The translations under genes and the position numbers were made by a program. The notes beneath the pieces are model-generated. The model worked only from the letters and a program-made list of their open reading frames with translations, ran no database searches and was not told where the DNA came from. A stretch of 44,254 nt of DNA, from positions 1 to 44,254 of the forward strand of contig JAVHLM010000046.1 of assembly GCA_031082125.1 (NCBI GenBank), in the 5' to 3' direction. Origin of the DNA: Candidatus Eremiobacterota bacterium. Its GTDB lineage: Bacteria > Vulcanimicrobiota > CADAWZ01 > Ess09-12. Below are positions 15,781 to 23,959 of the stretch, piece by piece (the stretch's first letter is position 1; the number at the start of each line of letters is the position of its first letter).

Positions 15781-17173
15781 CGAGTTTTCCCCTTCCGTCA
15801 GTTGGAATACTGGCAAAAATGGTGGTGCCTTTTCTTTCTTCGCTTGTTATTTCAAGAGTGCCTCCAAGAGAAAGGACTCTTTCCCTTATCCCGATAAGTC
15901 CCAGGGAAGAGGGATGTTCGAGCTTTTCCTGCGTGCAGCCTATCCCGTTGTCGATCACTTCCAGGATCAATGAGTCCCTTTTCTTCTGCAGGCGCACATT
16001 CACCAGTGTAGCCTTTGAGTGGCGTGCGATATTGGTGAGCGCCTCCTGGAATATCCGGAAAAAGACGGTGGTGGAGGCGGGGCTCACCTTCATTTCGGCA
16101 GGAAGGAAAAAGGTTTCCACCTCGATGGCATGATGTTTCCTGAACTCCCTGGCCTGCCATTCCATGGCGGTCACAAGCCCCAGGTCATCGAGAATGCGGG
16201 GCCTCAGATCCGTCGCGATTTTCGTCACCGATTCGATGGTCTGATCTACTGTCACTATGAGCTCTTTGAGCTTTTCGCAGATGACAGGCATGGACCCGGG
16301 AATCCTCTTATTCATCCAGAGAAGATCAATACGCATGTAAGTGAGCGCCTGCCCGAACTCATCGTGAATCTCCCGGGCAATGCGGGCTCTCTCTTCCTCT
16401 CTCACGTTGTCCTGGTGGGAGATGAGGCGGCGCAGCTCCTCCTGTGAGTGCAGGAGGCTTTTTTCAGTATTGATCCGCTCCGTCACATCATTGGCGATTG
16501 CAAGGACGGCCTCTTTTCTCCTGTGGCTTATGGGCACCATGCAGATATCCGCCAGCCTTGTCTCTGCGCCTGTCTTGTAGGCCGCCATGCATGCCGCAGT
16601 GCCATTGATTCCTTGTATCACGGTGCGGTAAGAGTGCAAAATGGTTTCCCGGAACTCGGGAAGGAAAAGCTCAAAGAAGCTGCTCCCGGCAGGATCTTTT
16701 TCACCGCTCTTGATGGCAGATGCAAGAGGATTGGCATAGACCACTTTTTCGTCCTGCACGATGAAGACTGCCGCAGGGATATTCCTGGAGAGGGCATAAT
16801 AGGTCCACGCCGATTCCTCTGACTGCTTCCGGGCCCTGAGGAGCACCTCCACCCTGGCGAGAAGATCGCTCCTGTCAACGGGCATATGGACAAGCTCATC
16901 TATGAACTGCCAGAGGCTCCGCGTGGTGAACGTCGCCTCATCTTTTGTGGTAAGGAGAAGAATGGGGAGAAAAAGAGGCTCCTCTGCTTCCTTCCTCTGC
17001 CTCACCTTGTCAGACAACCGCTCCATGGCGACGCCATCCAGCACACACATATCAAAGGAGCCCTCAAGCGCTTCATCATTTTCGGCAAAGATCACTTTGT
17101 ACCTCGCCTTGAGGCATTCGGCAAGGTGGCGCCTGTTCTCTTTCTGGTCCATCAGGATCAGAATCTCACTCAT
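15758..17173 (-). CDS. Receiver-like/PAS histidine kinase of the NarX/DegS (HisKA_3) class
   Basis: Cytoplasmic sensor kinase, 471 residues from the ATG at 17173 (AGGAGG seven bases before; ATGA overlap with the upstream receiver gene). Domains: a receiver-like N-terminus (about 1-120) with VLDG but HMP where a receiver has KP, so probably a pseudo-receiver; a PAS domain (about 130-235, IPAAVFIVQDEKVVYANPLA); a HisKA_3 dimerisation helix with phosphoacceptor His in REIHDEFGQALT; and an HATPase domain with EALTNIARHS, DNGIG and SLGLIGIRERV. No membrane segment is seen, so it senses a cytoplasmic signal or takes input from the KaiC-like protein. It should phosphorylate the NarL-type regulator encoded directly after it. 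Confidence 0.92.
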   Translation of the reverse strand: MSEILILMDQKENRRHLAECLKARYKVIFAENDEALEGSFDMCVLDGVAMERLSDKVRQRKEAEEPLFLPILLLTTKDEATFTTRSLWQFIDELVHMPVDRSDLLARVEVLLRARKQSEESAWTYYALSRNIPAAVFIVQDEKVVYANPLASAIKSGEKDPAGSSFFELFLPEFRETILHSYRTVIQGINGTAACMAAYKTGAETRLADICMVPISHRRKEAVLAIANDVTERINTEKSLLHSQEELRRLISHQDNVREEERARIAREIHDEFGQALTYMRIDLLWMNKRIPGSMPVICEKLKELIVTVDQTIESVTKIATDLRPRILDDLGLVTAMEWQAREFRKHHAIEVETFFLPAEMKVSPASTTVFFRIFQEALTNIARHSKATLVNVRLQKKRDSLILEVIDNGIGCTQEKLEHPSSLGLIGIRERVLSLGGTLEITSEERKGTTIFASIPTDGRGKLDDRRTDS

Positions 17174-17529
17174 CGGGCGGCCTCCTGGAAAAAAGTGCTC
17201 ACTATGGAGAGCATGTCCTTCACGACGAGGGGCTTGAGAAGCACGGCGCACTCCCCGCGCCCCAGCGCTGCGGTTTTCACAAGGGAGATAATGATGAAGG
17301 GAATATTCATTTCCCGGAGTATCTCGCTCCGCTCCCAAATCCTCTGGTCAAAGCCCACGAGATCGATGAGCGCGAGCCCTATCATCCCGGGAGCCTTCAA
17401 AATCTCGTCAAGCTCCTCCATGGTGGCGGCACCTGTCACCTCGTACCCCTCACCGCGGAGAAACCCGGTGATAAGCTCCAGATTGCGCATGTTATACTCG
17501 ACTATAAGGACTTTTTCAGAGGGGGGCAT
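17170..17529 (-). CDS. Stand-alone receiver-domain protein
   Basis: About 119 residues, a single CheY-like fold without output domain. It has ALIDLVGFD with a candidate phosphoacceptor Asp and LLKPL with the conserved Lys, but the acidic pair at the N-terminus is replaced by VEYN (one Glu), so phosphorylation may be weak. ATG at 17529 has GGGGGG eight bases before it; a GTG at 17535 overlaps the KaiC stop but is too close to that ribosome site. It sits between KaiC-like ATPase and kinase, both overlapping, and is a likely intermediate between them. Confidence 0.85.
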   Translation of the reverse strand: MPPSEKVLIVEYNMRNLELITGFLRGEGYEVTGAATMEELDEILKAPGMIGLALIDLVGFDQRIWERSEILREMNIPFIIISLVKTAALGRGECAVLLKPLVVKDMLSIVSTFFQEAAR

Positions 17530-17531
17530 GC

Positions 17532-18992
17532 TCACACCCCCCCTTTGATTGTTTCCAATCCTGTGGGCATTCCGCTCAGGATCCCTCTCAACGAGGTGAG
17601 CGGCTTCCCGATCCTGAGGCCCTGAGCAGTTATCTCCAGCTCCCGCATGATCTTCTCATGATCACTGAGGCGCTTCTTGAGGACTCCGATGGCCTTGCGC
17701 AGCTCCCCTGCCATCTCGAGGTACCGCAGGAAAATGATATTATCGGCAAGGTAGCTGATGCCTATCTCCGTGGCGCGGAAATCGCCGGTAATGCTCTCCA
17801 CCTCGTTGATGAGAATGACGGTGACCCCCATATTCATCAGGTATCTTGTGAGGGCGTGCATCTGGGTGATCATGTCCTCGCCCTTGAGGGCAAGGCGGTA
17901 TCCGCTGACGCTGTCCAGGCAGATGACGCGGGCATTCTTTTCTTCCACCTCCCTGCGGATGATTGAAGTGAGCTCACTGGCGGTATATTGAAGGGCCTCT
18001 ATCTTCACCAGCGAAAACGCTTCATTCTTCAGCATCGATGCCACGGGGATCTTTATCGCTTCGCTTCTGTGGAGAATGCTCTCCCTGCTCTCCTCGAAGG
18101 TATAGAACACGGAGCGCTCCCCTCTTGTCGCCGCCTCTTTCATGAAGAGCAGTCCGCTGGTGGTCTTTCCCACGCCGCATGGGCCGGTGATGATGGTCAC
18201 CGTGCCGCGCTCGATCCCGCCGTGAAGCATGGAATCAAGCCCGGGAACCCCCGAGGATATGATCTCCGGGGTGTAGGGCCTTGTGTACTCTTCGGGTATT
18301 ATTATCGGGAAGACCTCCATGCCTTTCCCGCTGAGGCGCATGGAATGGGCGCCGGGGAGGAAATCTGAGCCGCGGAACTTCGTCACTTTTATATGCCGCA
18401 TGCATCCGGAAAAACTAAGGTCCATGATCCCGTCTGCAATGAACTGGAGATGATCATCGGGAGCCTCGGCGCTCTGCTCCGAGGTAAAGAGCACCGTGCA
18501 CTCCAGCTCCTGGAGAAAGCGCATGAAGGAGACTATCTGCTTCCTGAACTGGAACGGATCGGGTGAGAGATACCGGAACTGGGTCATGGTGTCCACGAAG
18601 ACAGCGACGGGCTTCAGAGCCTGAACCTGGGCCACAATGGACTGCGTGATGGGATCGCGCTCCACGTCAGCGGGGGAGAAGAGGTCGTACATCTGCTCCT
18701 TGACAAAAAAATCTTTTGTGGGGCTCACATCAAGAAAATCAATTCTGTCGAGCGTGAAGGCCATGGCCCGCGCGTTGAAGCGAATCTTCTCCGTGGACTC
18801 CACGAGGGTGATGAAGAGAGCCTTCTGCCCCTTTACGGCCGCGGCGGTGAGAAAATGCATCCCCAGCACCGTTTTGCCCGCCCCGGGCCCTCCTCGCAGC
18901 AGGTACGCATTTCCCTTGATGAGGCCGCCCTTCAGGATTTCATCAATGCCTTTCACTCCCGTGGATAATCTTCCCTCAGTTCCAGTGTTCAT
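17532..18992 (-). CDS. kaiC: Two-domain KaiC-like ATPase
   Basis: RecA-fold signalling ATPase of the KaiC family, 486 residues. The first domain has Walker A GGPGAGKT (34-41) and Walker B VFVDT (about 131-135). The second has GPCGVGKTT (270-278) and VICLDS. Clock KaiC has a catalytic Glu pair after Walker A; here domain 2 keeps it (TFEES) but domain 1 reads LVEST, with one Glu replaced. The autophosphorylation pair Ser-Thr of clock KaiC aligns with Ser-Tyr (GISYLAD), so one site is retained. No kaiA or kaiB is nearby, so a circadian oscillator is not implied; KaiC homologues of this kind are common outside cyanobacteria. ATG at 18992 has AGGAGGG before it. It heads a five-gene overlapping operon with a TATAAT promoter and a hairpin leader. 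Confidence 0.9.
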   Translation of the reverse strand: MNTGTEGRLSTGVKGIDEILKGGLIKGNAYLLRGGPGAGKTVLGMHFLTAAAVKGQKALFITLVESTEKIRFNARAMAFTLDRIDFLDVSPTKDFFVKEQMYDLFSPADVERDPITQSIVAQVQALKPVAVFVDTMTQFRYLSPDPFQFRKQIVSFMRFLQELECTVLFTSEQSAEAPDDHLQFIADGIMDLSFSGCMRHIKVTKFRGSDFLPGAHSMRLSGKGMEVFPIIIPEEYTRPYTPEIISSGVPGLDSMLHGGIERGTVTIITGPCGVGKTTSGLLFMKEAATRGERSVFYTFEESRESILHRSEAIKIPVASMLKNEAFSLVKIEALQYTASELTSIIRREVEEKNARVICLDSVSGYRLALKGEDMITQMHALTRYLMNMGVTVILINEVESITGDFRATEIGISYLADNIIFLRYLEMAGELRKAIGVLKKRLSDHEKIMRELEITAQGLRIGKPLTSLRGILSGMPTGLETIKGGV

Positions 18993-19030
18993 AGGTCCCT
19001 CCTTATGCTCAACAGCATATCAGACGAGAT

Positions 19031-19055
19031 CGTGATAAGCCCGGAGCTTATCACG
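19031..19055. promoter_or_regulatory. 10-bp perfect inverted repeat in the KaiC operon leader
   Basis: CGTGATAAGC (19031-19040) and GCTTATCACG (19046-19055) flank a 5-nt centre, 39 nt before the KaiC start and downstream of its promoter. It could be a protein-binding operator or a transcript hairpin. Confidence 0.5.
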
Positions 19056-19157
19056 TGCGTCAGAATGAATCCCCGAATTGAATTTATCGCGGTACTTGGA
19101 TCCCTGGCATGGAATAGAGTGGAAAAAGAGTGGCTGCAAGCTTTCGGGGCCATATAA

Positions 19158-19186
19158 ATTATAACAGAAATCCTCTGCGAAGTCCA
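19158..19186 (-). promoter_or_regulatory. Promoter of the KaiC operon
   Basis: Minus strand: TGGACT, 17 nt, TATAAT. It gives a leader of about 160 nt. A 63-codon frame covering this region (19020-19211) is not considered coding. Confidence 0.55.
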
Positions 19187-19223
19187 CTTTCGTCACTGCT
19201 CCTTCCTCCATAAGGAAATCCGG

Positions 19224-21782
19224 TCATAAAGCTTTCAACCTGCCCGGATACCTGCCAGGCTGAAGCGGAGCCTGCGCCCTGTGCAGGGTTATCGTCATCG
19301 TGGTGCCGAGGCCCTCCCGCGACTCCGCCTTCAATGTGCCTCCGAACCTCTCAATTATCTTCTTTGAGAGAGACAGCCCCAGGCCCGTGCCTTTGCGTGA
19401 GTCCCTGACAGGAGAGAAGGGATCGAACAGGCGGGAGAGATGCTTTTCAGGCATTCCCATGCCGTTATCATGCAGCAGCAGAGTTACAGTCCTCTCTGCC
19501 TGGATCACCTTGAGGTCTATGGTCCTTTTCATGCTGTCACTGCACTCTTCCAGTGAACAGCGGGCATGGGAAAGCAGGTTCACTATCACCTGGCTGAGCC
19601 CGTTGGGGGAGGCGACGGCCATCACCGCATGAGATGGCCTGTCAATCCTGAGCTCTATGGCGCTCTCCCTGAGCTGCCTTCCCAGGATTCTGATGGAATT
19701 GTCTATGGATATGCCGATGTCAAGCGGGCCCGGCTCACCTGTGTCTGCCTGGGATAATTCGCTGAGCCCCTTGACAATATCCGTGGCCCGGGAGATATTT
19801 TCCTTTGCGGCGGTGAGCTCCGTGAGCAGCTCTTTTGCAGGAGACCTGCCTCTCTTGACAATTGCCTCGAGGACCTCCACGATGAAAGCGATATGAGCGA
19901 GGGACTGGCTCAGCTCATGGGAGGTGACCAGGGCCATTTCACCTATGGCGGCAAGCTTCTCCGATTGCACCAGGAGCTCATTGTTCTCCCGGAGCTTCCG
20001 CTCGGAGAGCTTTTTACCCGAAATATCACTTGCCCCTGCAAGGGCGCCAATGACCTTGCCTGCCTCATTGCGGCACACGGAAGCATTCATCACTACCGGG
20101 ATGGTGCGCCCTTCCCGGTGCATGATCTCAAGCTCATAATTTCTCACCGCACCCTTTTTGAGGGTCTCCTCGCAGCCGTTCTTTGCCTTATCTGGCTGGG
20201 TGAAATAAGCGCAGAAGTCTGTCTCAATGAGGCTCTCTCTCGGCACGCCGGTATATGATTCGATTTTTCCATTCGCATCGGTGATTTTTCCTTCAGGGGT
20301 GAGTGACACCAGCGCGCCGGGATAGATTTCCATGAGGCTGTTCGCGATTGCCGCCTCGGTAGTCTTTTCTGCCGGGGGGCGCTCATTGCTCTTCCGCTGG
20401 ATGAGGGAGGCCAGCGTATTTGCAGCAGTGAGCAGGAAATCCACCTCTCTCTGATCCCGCTGATGGCCGTCGTCAAGCTGAATATTGAGCACGCCAAAGA
20501 CCTTGTCGAAGCTGCGGATGGGAATGCAATAATGGCCGTGGGGCTCCATATTCTTGGAGCGTATCTCGTGGCTGGTGCCGACATGGGAGGCAAACTGCAC
20601 CTTTTTCGTCTGCGCGGCCTTCCCGCACAGGCATGTGCCTATGGGGATATTGCCGCACAGCTCCAGGTGCTCCCGGGAAAGCTCTCTATGGGCTTTTATC
20701 ACGAGCCTTTCAGGGTCGCCTTCAATGAGGGCTATGCTTCCCTTTCGCATCGCACCAGCCCACGGAAGGGAGAGCACAATCGAGAGGGCCCGCTCCAGCG
20801 TCACCTGCAGGCTTATATCCAGCAGAGAAAGGCGGAGAAGCGAGTTGAGGTCTTTCTGGAAGTCATGGCTATGCTGGAGATCCCGGTCCCGCTTTACAAG
20901 CGTGGTGATATCCTGGAGTGCCACAATGACCTGAGAAGCCTTGCCATGAGCGTCCCTGACATATGAAATGCCTGCCGAAACCGGCACTTCGCGGCCGCCC
21001 TTTGCAATGAGGCAAAAAGGCGGGATATCTATGATTCTCTCCTTCAATGCCTGGCTCAACTGGCCCTCTACGCGTCTCCTGTCGCTTTTCTTTACAAATT
21101 TCCGGGCCAGTGTTGAAATCTTATTTCTTTGAATCTTTTCTCTGCCATAGCCGGTAATTTTCTCGAGAGCCTGACTGAGAGATATGACCCTGCCGGTCAT
21201 GTCCAGCACAATAATGCCGATATTGACTGCATCAAGGATATTGGCGGCGTTCCTGTAGGTGCTTATGTCACTTATTGCGGTTCTGCATACCCCCTCACCC
21301 GTGCAGGCGCTCTCCAGCAGTGCCGCGAATTCACGGCCTTCGCCTGTCACCAGGCGCACTTCACAGACCTGCGGCTCTTTTTCTCTGAACATGCGCTTGA
21401 GATGGGAATAGTAGGTGTCCCTGTCTTCAGCCATGAGGTGCACAAGAAAAGGCTTTCCAAGAAGGAAGTCACGCTCGAGATTCAATTTTTTCGCAATGGT
21501 GAGGTTCGCTTCCCGTATGATTCCCTTTTCATCGATAGTGACGTAGCCCACGGGAGCCGAATCGAAAAGCTCGCAGTATTTTGCCCTGGATTCCTCGATC
21601 ACTGCCTGGGCCCTGATGAGCTCCTTGTTCTGCATATCAAGCTCGATGTGATATAACTGCTGCTCATAGACAAGGTTTCTATGCCTGGTTTCCAGGCTTT
21701 TCTCACCTTCACCGGGCGCGGTATCCGCTTCATCTCTCGTGCCTGCAGGCTTCATTTCCGTAGCAGATGTCTTTTTTCTCAT
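19224..21782 (-). CDS. Multi-PAS/GAF histidine kinase
   Basis: Cytoplasmic sensor kinase, 852 residues from ATG at 21782 (CAGGAGG five bases before). Order: basic N-terminus and coiled coil; PAS 1 (about 75-175, YCELFDSAPVGYVTIDEKG); PAS 2 (about 180-295, ILDAVNIGIIVLD); GAF (about 320-480, with CLCGKAAQTKKVQ); PAS 3 (about 500-610); kinase core with phosphoacceptor His near 622 in LVTSHELSQSLAHI; HATPase with DNGMGMP and GTGLGLSLSKKI. No membrane helix. Unlike the kinase in the KaiC operon it is transcribed alone, from promoter copy E, and has no adjacent regulator (an orphan). That its own promoter has the shared box makes it a candidate sensor for that regulon, with feedback. Ligands of the PAS and GAF domains are not readable. 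Confidence 0.92.
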   Translation of the reverse strand: MRKKTSATEMKPAGTRDEADTAPGEGEKSLETRHRNLVYEQQLYHIELDMQNKELIRAQAVIEESRAKYCELFDSAPVGYVTIDEKGIIREANLTIAKKLNLERDFLLGKPFLVHLMAEDRDTYYSHLKRMFREKEPQVCEVRLVTGEGREFAALLESACTGEGVCRTAISDISTYRNAANILDAVNIGIIVLDMTGRVISLSQALEKITGYGREKIQRNKISTLARKFVKKSDRRRVEGQLSQALKERIIDIPPFCLIAKGGREVPVSAGISYVRDAHGKASQVIVALQDITTLVKRDRDLQHSHDFQKDLNSLLRLSLLDISLQVTLERALSIVLSLPWAGAMRKGSIALIEGDPERLVIKAHRELSREHLELCGNIPIGTCLCGKAAQTKKVQFASHVGTSHEIRSKNMEPHGHYCIPIRSFDKVFGVLNIQLDDGHQRDQREVDFLLTAANTLASLIQRKSNERPPAEKTTEAAIANSLMEIYPGALVSLTPEGKITDANGKIESYTGVPRESLIETDFCAYFTQPDKAKNGCEETLKKGAVRNYELEIMHREGRTIPVVMNASVCRNEAGKVIGALAGASDISGKKLSERKLRENNELLVQSEKLAAIGEMALVTSHELSQSLAHIAFIVEVLEAIVKRGRSPAKELLTELTAAKENISRATDIVKGLSELSQADTGEPGPLDIGISIDNSIRILGRQLRESAIELRIDRPSHAVMAVASPNGLSQVIVNLLSHARCSLEECSDSMKRTIDLKVIQAERTVTLLLHDNGMGMPEKHLSRLFDPFSPVRDSRKGTGLGLSLSKKIIERFGGTLKAESREGLGTTMTITLHRAQAPLQPGRYPGRLKAL

Positions 21783-21856
21783 TCCACCTCCTGGCTGACG
21801 TGTTAAGGGTGTCAAGCATGTGCAGCAGAATAGTATGGTATTTCACTCCTGTATTT

Positions 21857-21907
21857 ACCATACTATGTTATTCCGTGAATAAGCAATAAGAAAAAGTCTA
21901 GTTTTTC
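21857..21907 (-). promoter_or_regulatory. Shared-box promoter, copy E
   Basis: Minus strand: AAACTAGACTTTTTCTTAT, identical to copy D over 19 bases, then 23 nt and a weak -10 TATGGT. The leader to the kinase ATG is about 70 nt and contains an inverted ACCATACTAT/ATAGTATGGT pair (around 21833-21866) that could fold over the promoter start. Confidence 0.55.
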
Positions 21908-21950
21908 CCTTTTATTTTCCCCCGCCTGGAGCCTGAATGAATGGCGGTAT

Positions 21951-22208
21951 TTATTCATATGCCTCTTCAATCGTGAAGCTCCAGTGATAACGCAGCTCAT
22001 CGTCAACAGGGTTGTAATTGATGAGATCCACGTATTTTTCGCATTGCATGGATTCACCGTCATAGAGCATTTTTGCCCCGCAGTCGCATTTTGCGGTTTC
22101 CGCCCATTTTGTGAATTCCTCTTTGGTGAGCCAGTTCATGCCTCTCTCATCTCCATATTTTTTCTCTTCAGGCAGATATTGATCAGGAACCTGGAAATAC
22201 TGAATCAT
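21951..22208 (-). CDS. Small protein with a CxC motif, unknown function
   Basis: Unrecognised. The 85-residue product starts MIQYFQVPDQYLPEEKKYG and has a central AKCDCGAKMLYDGESMQCEKY, three cysteines in a Cys-x-Cys-x(14)-Cys spacing that could hold a metal, and an acidic aromatic C-terminus. AGGAGGT lies seven bases before the ATG, a strong ribosome site that supports a real gene. It has neither signal peptide nor membrane segment. It lies between the orphan kinase and the triple-repeat secreted protein, all on the minus strand, separated by about 170-190 nt on each side. Confidence 0.7.
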   Translation of the reverse strand: MIQYFQVPDQYLPEEKKYGDERGMNWLTKEEFTKWAETAKCDCGAKMLYDGESMQCEKYVDLINYNPVDDELRYHWSFTIEEAYE

Positions 22209-22398
22209 AGCTTACCTCCTACAGTGAAGCACTGGTGACATTTTGTCCGGGTGCTTTGCCCGGGGGGCTTGGCCAGGCACGCCTTTCATCGATGGTCTTG
22301 ACCACCATGTCGGCGGCTTTGCCCAGACCCCCCCTTCATCAGCTTGTTTACTGAGAATCCCTGTTATTATGCTTTTTCATCTGCCCCGCGGCATTGAT

Positions 22399-23301
22399 TT
22401 ACCGATTTCTATTGTCTTGATTCCATCCATTCGAGTTCTTGAAATAGTTTTGGGGAATCTGGTAAAAGGCCTGGGGGACATCCCGGGTCTGCACCCAGGA
22501 GTTCTGCAGAGAAGGCGAGTTGTACCACTGCCCCTGGGTGAGGTAATAGTACTGCTGGCCAAACCGGAAGATATCGAGGCTCTGGCCCGGGGCGTAATAA
22601 ACCTGTTGAGTCCCCGGAACCCTGGACCATTGAAACTGATTATTCGTCAGCCCCGGCGGCAAGGAGGCGCCGCTCCAGCCGGTTTTATTGCCTTGAGCCC
22701 AGCCGGGCGGGTTCTTGAAATAGCTTTGAGGGATCTGGTAAAAGGCCTGGGGGACATTCTGGGTCTGCACCCAGGAGCTTTGGAGAGAAGGCGCATTGTA
22801 CCACTGCCCCTGGCTGAGGTAATAATACTGCTGGCCATACTGGAATATATCGAGATTCTGGCCCGGGACATATTGAATCTCTTGAGCCCCCGGAACCCTG
22901 GACCATTTCAGCCGATTACCAAGCTGCCACGGCTGCATGGAGGCGTCCCCCCAGGTGGTGGTATTGCCTTGATTCCAGCTGGACGGGTTCTTGAAATAGG
23001 TCTGAGGGATCTGGTAAAAGACCTGGGGGATGTTCTGGGTGCTTACCCAGGAGCCCTGGAGAGAAGGAGCGGTGTACCACTTCCCCAGCGACTGGCTGAG
23101 GTAATAATACTGCTGGCCATACTGGAATATATCGGCATTCTGGCCCGGGGCATAGAGAACCTGCGGAACCCCAGGAACCTGGGTCCATTGAACCGGAGTG
23201 GTCAGCTCGAAATAAGACTGCTGAGGCTGAGCGGCCCAGGCCGGCGTGACCAGGAGCGCTATCAGCCATATCCAGAGCAATTTTCTTATAAGACGCGACA
23301 T
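22399..23301 (-). CDS. Secreted protein with three YYYLSQGQWY-type repeats
   Basis: Exported protein of unknown function, 300 residues from ATG at 23301 (AAGGAGG seven bases before). A signal peptide covers about 1-24 (LLWIWLIALLVTPAWA). Three tandem repeats of about 88 residues follow, each with VPG..QV.YAPGQ, DIFQYGQQYYYLSQ, QWY.APSLQ.SWV and NVPQ.FYQIP..YFKN. The block resembles an exported repeat seen in other bacteria in which a tyrosine-rich strand precedes W-Y and G/S-W motifs, so a small beta domain of the carbohydrate- or surface-binding kind is possible. The first repeat has a two-residue insertion (SLGKWY). Promoter copy B precedes it, divergent from the metal-binding lipoprotein gene. 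Confidence 0.75.
   Translation of the reverse strand: MSRLIRKLLWIWLIALLVTPAWAAQPQQSYFELTTPVQWTQVPGVPQVLYAPGQNADIFQYGQQYYYLSQSLGKWYTAPSLQGSWVSTQNIPQVFYQIPQTYFKNPSSWNQGNTTTWGDASMQPWQLGNRLKWSRVPGAQEIQYVPGQNLDIFQYGQQYYYLSQGQWYNAPSLQSSWVQTQNVPQAFYQIPQSYFKNPPGWAQGNKTGWSGASLPPGLTNNQFQWSRVPGTQQVYYAPGQSLDIFRFGQQYYYLTQGQWYNSPSLQNSWVQTRDVPQAFYQIPQNYFKNSNGWNQDNRNR
22420..23215 (-). repeat. Three ~270-bp tandem repeats
   Basis: Repeats inside the secreted protein gene. Copies 1 and 2 share identical runs such as CTGCTGGCCATACTGGAATA at nucleotide level, showing recent duplication or gene conversion. The repeats also keep a false frame open on the plus strand (22243-23358). Confidence 0.75.
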
Positions 23302-23471
23302 TGTGATTCCTCCTTGGAATATTCTGATTTTATCACTGGCAAGATTCAATCCGCTTAGCCTCCTCTGAGCGTTGACACGATGAAAACCTGATGAAATCTG
23401 CGATATCGGCTTTCTCCGGCAATCGCAGTGCTTTCCTGATGAGTGAAGAATGCCGTCTTTCTCCTATTCTC

Positions 23472-23520
23472 ATTATACCCCCGGAGTGTCCGGGTTCATA
23501 TAAGAAAAAGTCCGGACTTC
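23472..23520 (-). promoter_or_regulatory. Shared-box promoter, copy B
   Basis: Minus strand: AAGTCCGGACTTTTTCTTAT, 22 nt, TATAAT (23477-23472). The AAGTCCGGACTT part is a perfect 12-bp palindrome. Its centre lies about 36 nt upstream of the -10, roughly position -48. Confidence 0.75.
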
Positions 23521-23555
23521 GGGGATGCGCTTCCCGGGTGGGTGATGGGGATCAA

Positions 23556-23606
23556 AATCAGAGTTTTTCTTATTGCATGCTGAGCAAAAAAAAGAGATGA
23601 TATAAT
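23556..23606 (+). promoter_or_regulatory. Shared-box promoter, copy B', long-spacer form
   Basis: AAATCAGAGTTTTTCTTAT ends at 23573, then 27 nt, then TATAAT at 23601-23606. It is divergent from copy B. The stretch GAGATGATATA next to the -10 is shared with copy F. Confidence 0.65.
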
Positions 23607-23649
23607 GAGAAATTTCTATTTCAATGCTGAATAAAGGAGATTCATCAGT

Positions 23650-23919
23650 ATGAGATTAGTTGAGGGAAAAGCATTCATGGCATGCTTCATCGTTTGTTTC
23701 CTGATTTATGGCATGTCGGGATGCCTGGGAGGAGGACAGGGTCCCGCGCTGACGCCTCCAACGACACCTGTTTCTGAGCACAGCGCCTCACCCTCGCCTG
23801 GGGTAAAGAAGGCAGGAAAACTCGTATATTCCTGCCCGATGCATCCCGAAGTCGTATCAGACAAGCCCGGTAAATGTCCAAAATGCGGAATGAGCCTTGA
23901 GCAGGTTTCCAGGCCATGA
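23650..23919 (+). CDS. Heavy-metal-binding-domain lipoprotein
   Basis: Small periplasmic lipoprotein, 89 residues. The signal ends in a lipobox (YGMSGC, Cys25), a Pro/Thr/Ser linker follows, and a heavy-metal-binding domain takes up about 60-85 with CPMHPEV...CPKCGM. AAAGGAG precedes the ATG. The same domain occurs in the P1B ATPase at the left and twice in the membrane-fusion protein of the adjacent pump. It probably holds copper or a similar ion in the periplasm, perhaps handing it to the pump; this is inference from domain and place. Confidence 0.82.
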   Translation: MRLVEGKAFMACFIVCFLIYGMSGCLGGGQGPALTPPTTPVSEHSASPSPGVKKAGKLVYSCPMHPEVVSDKPGKCPKCGMSLEQVSRP

Positions 23920-23959
23920 CAGGGCACCTCCACTCCTTTTCATAGCGCTCCCGCTCTCT

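Noticed and set aside
17532-18992. Circadian clock locus
   Set aside because: No kaiA or kaiB nearby and one active site is altered; only a KaiC-family signalling ATPase is supported.
19020-19211. 63-codon minus frame before KaiC
   Set aside because: It contains the KaiC operon promoter and leader hairpin, and the ATG has no ribosome site.
22209-22398. 30-codon minus frame ending on the ribosome site of the small CxC protein
   Set aside because: No ribosome site and no recognisable motif; could be a fragment but cannot be supported.
22243-23358. 371-codon plus-strand frame over the triple-repeat gene
   Set aside because: Repeats keep it open by chance; the minus frame has signal peptide, strong ribosome site and promoter copy B.
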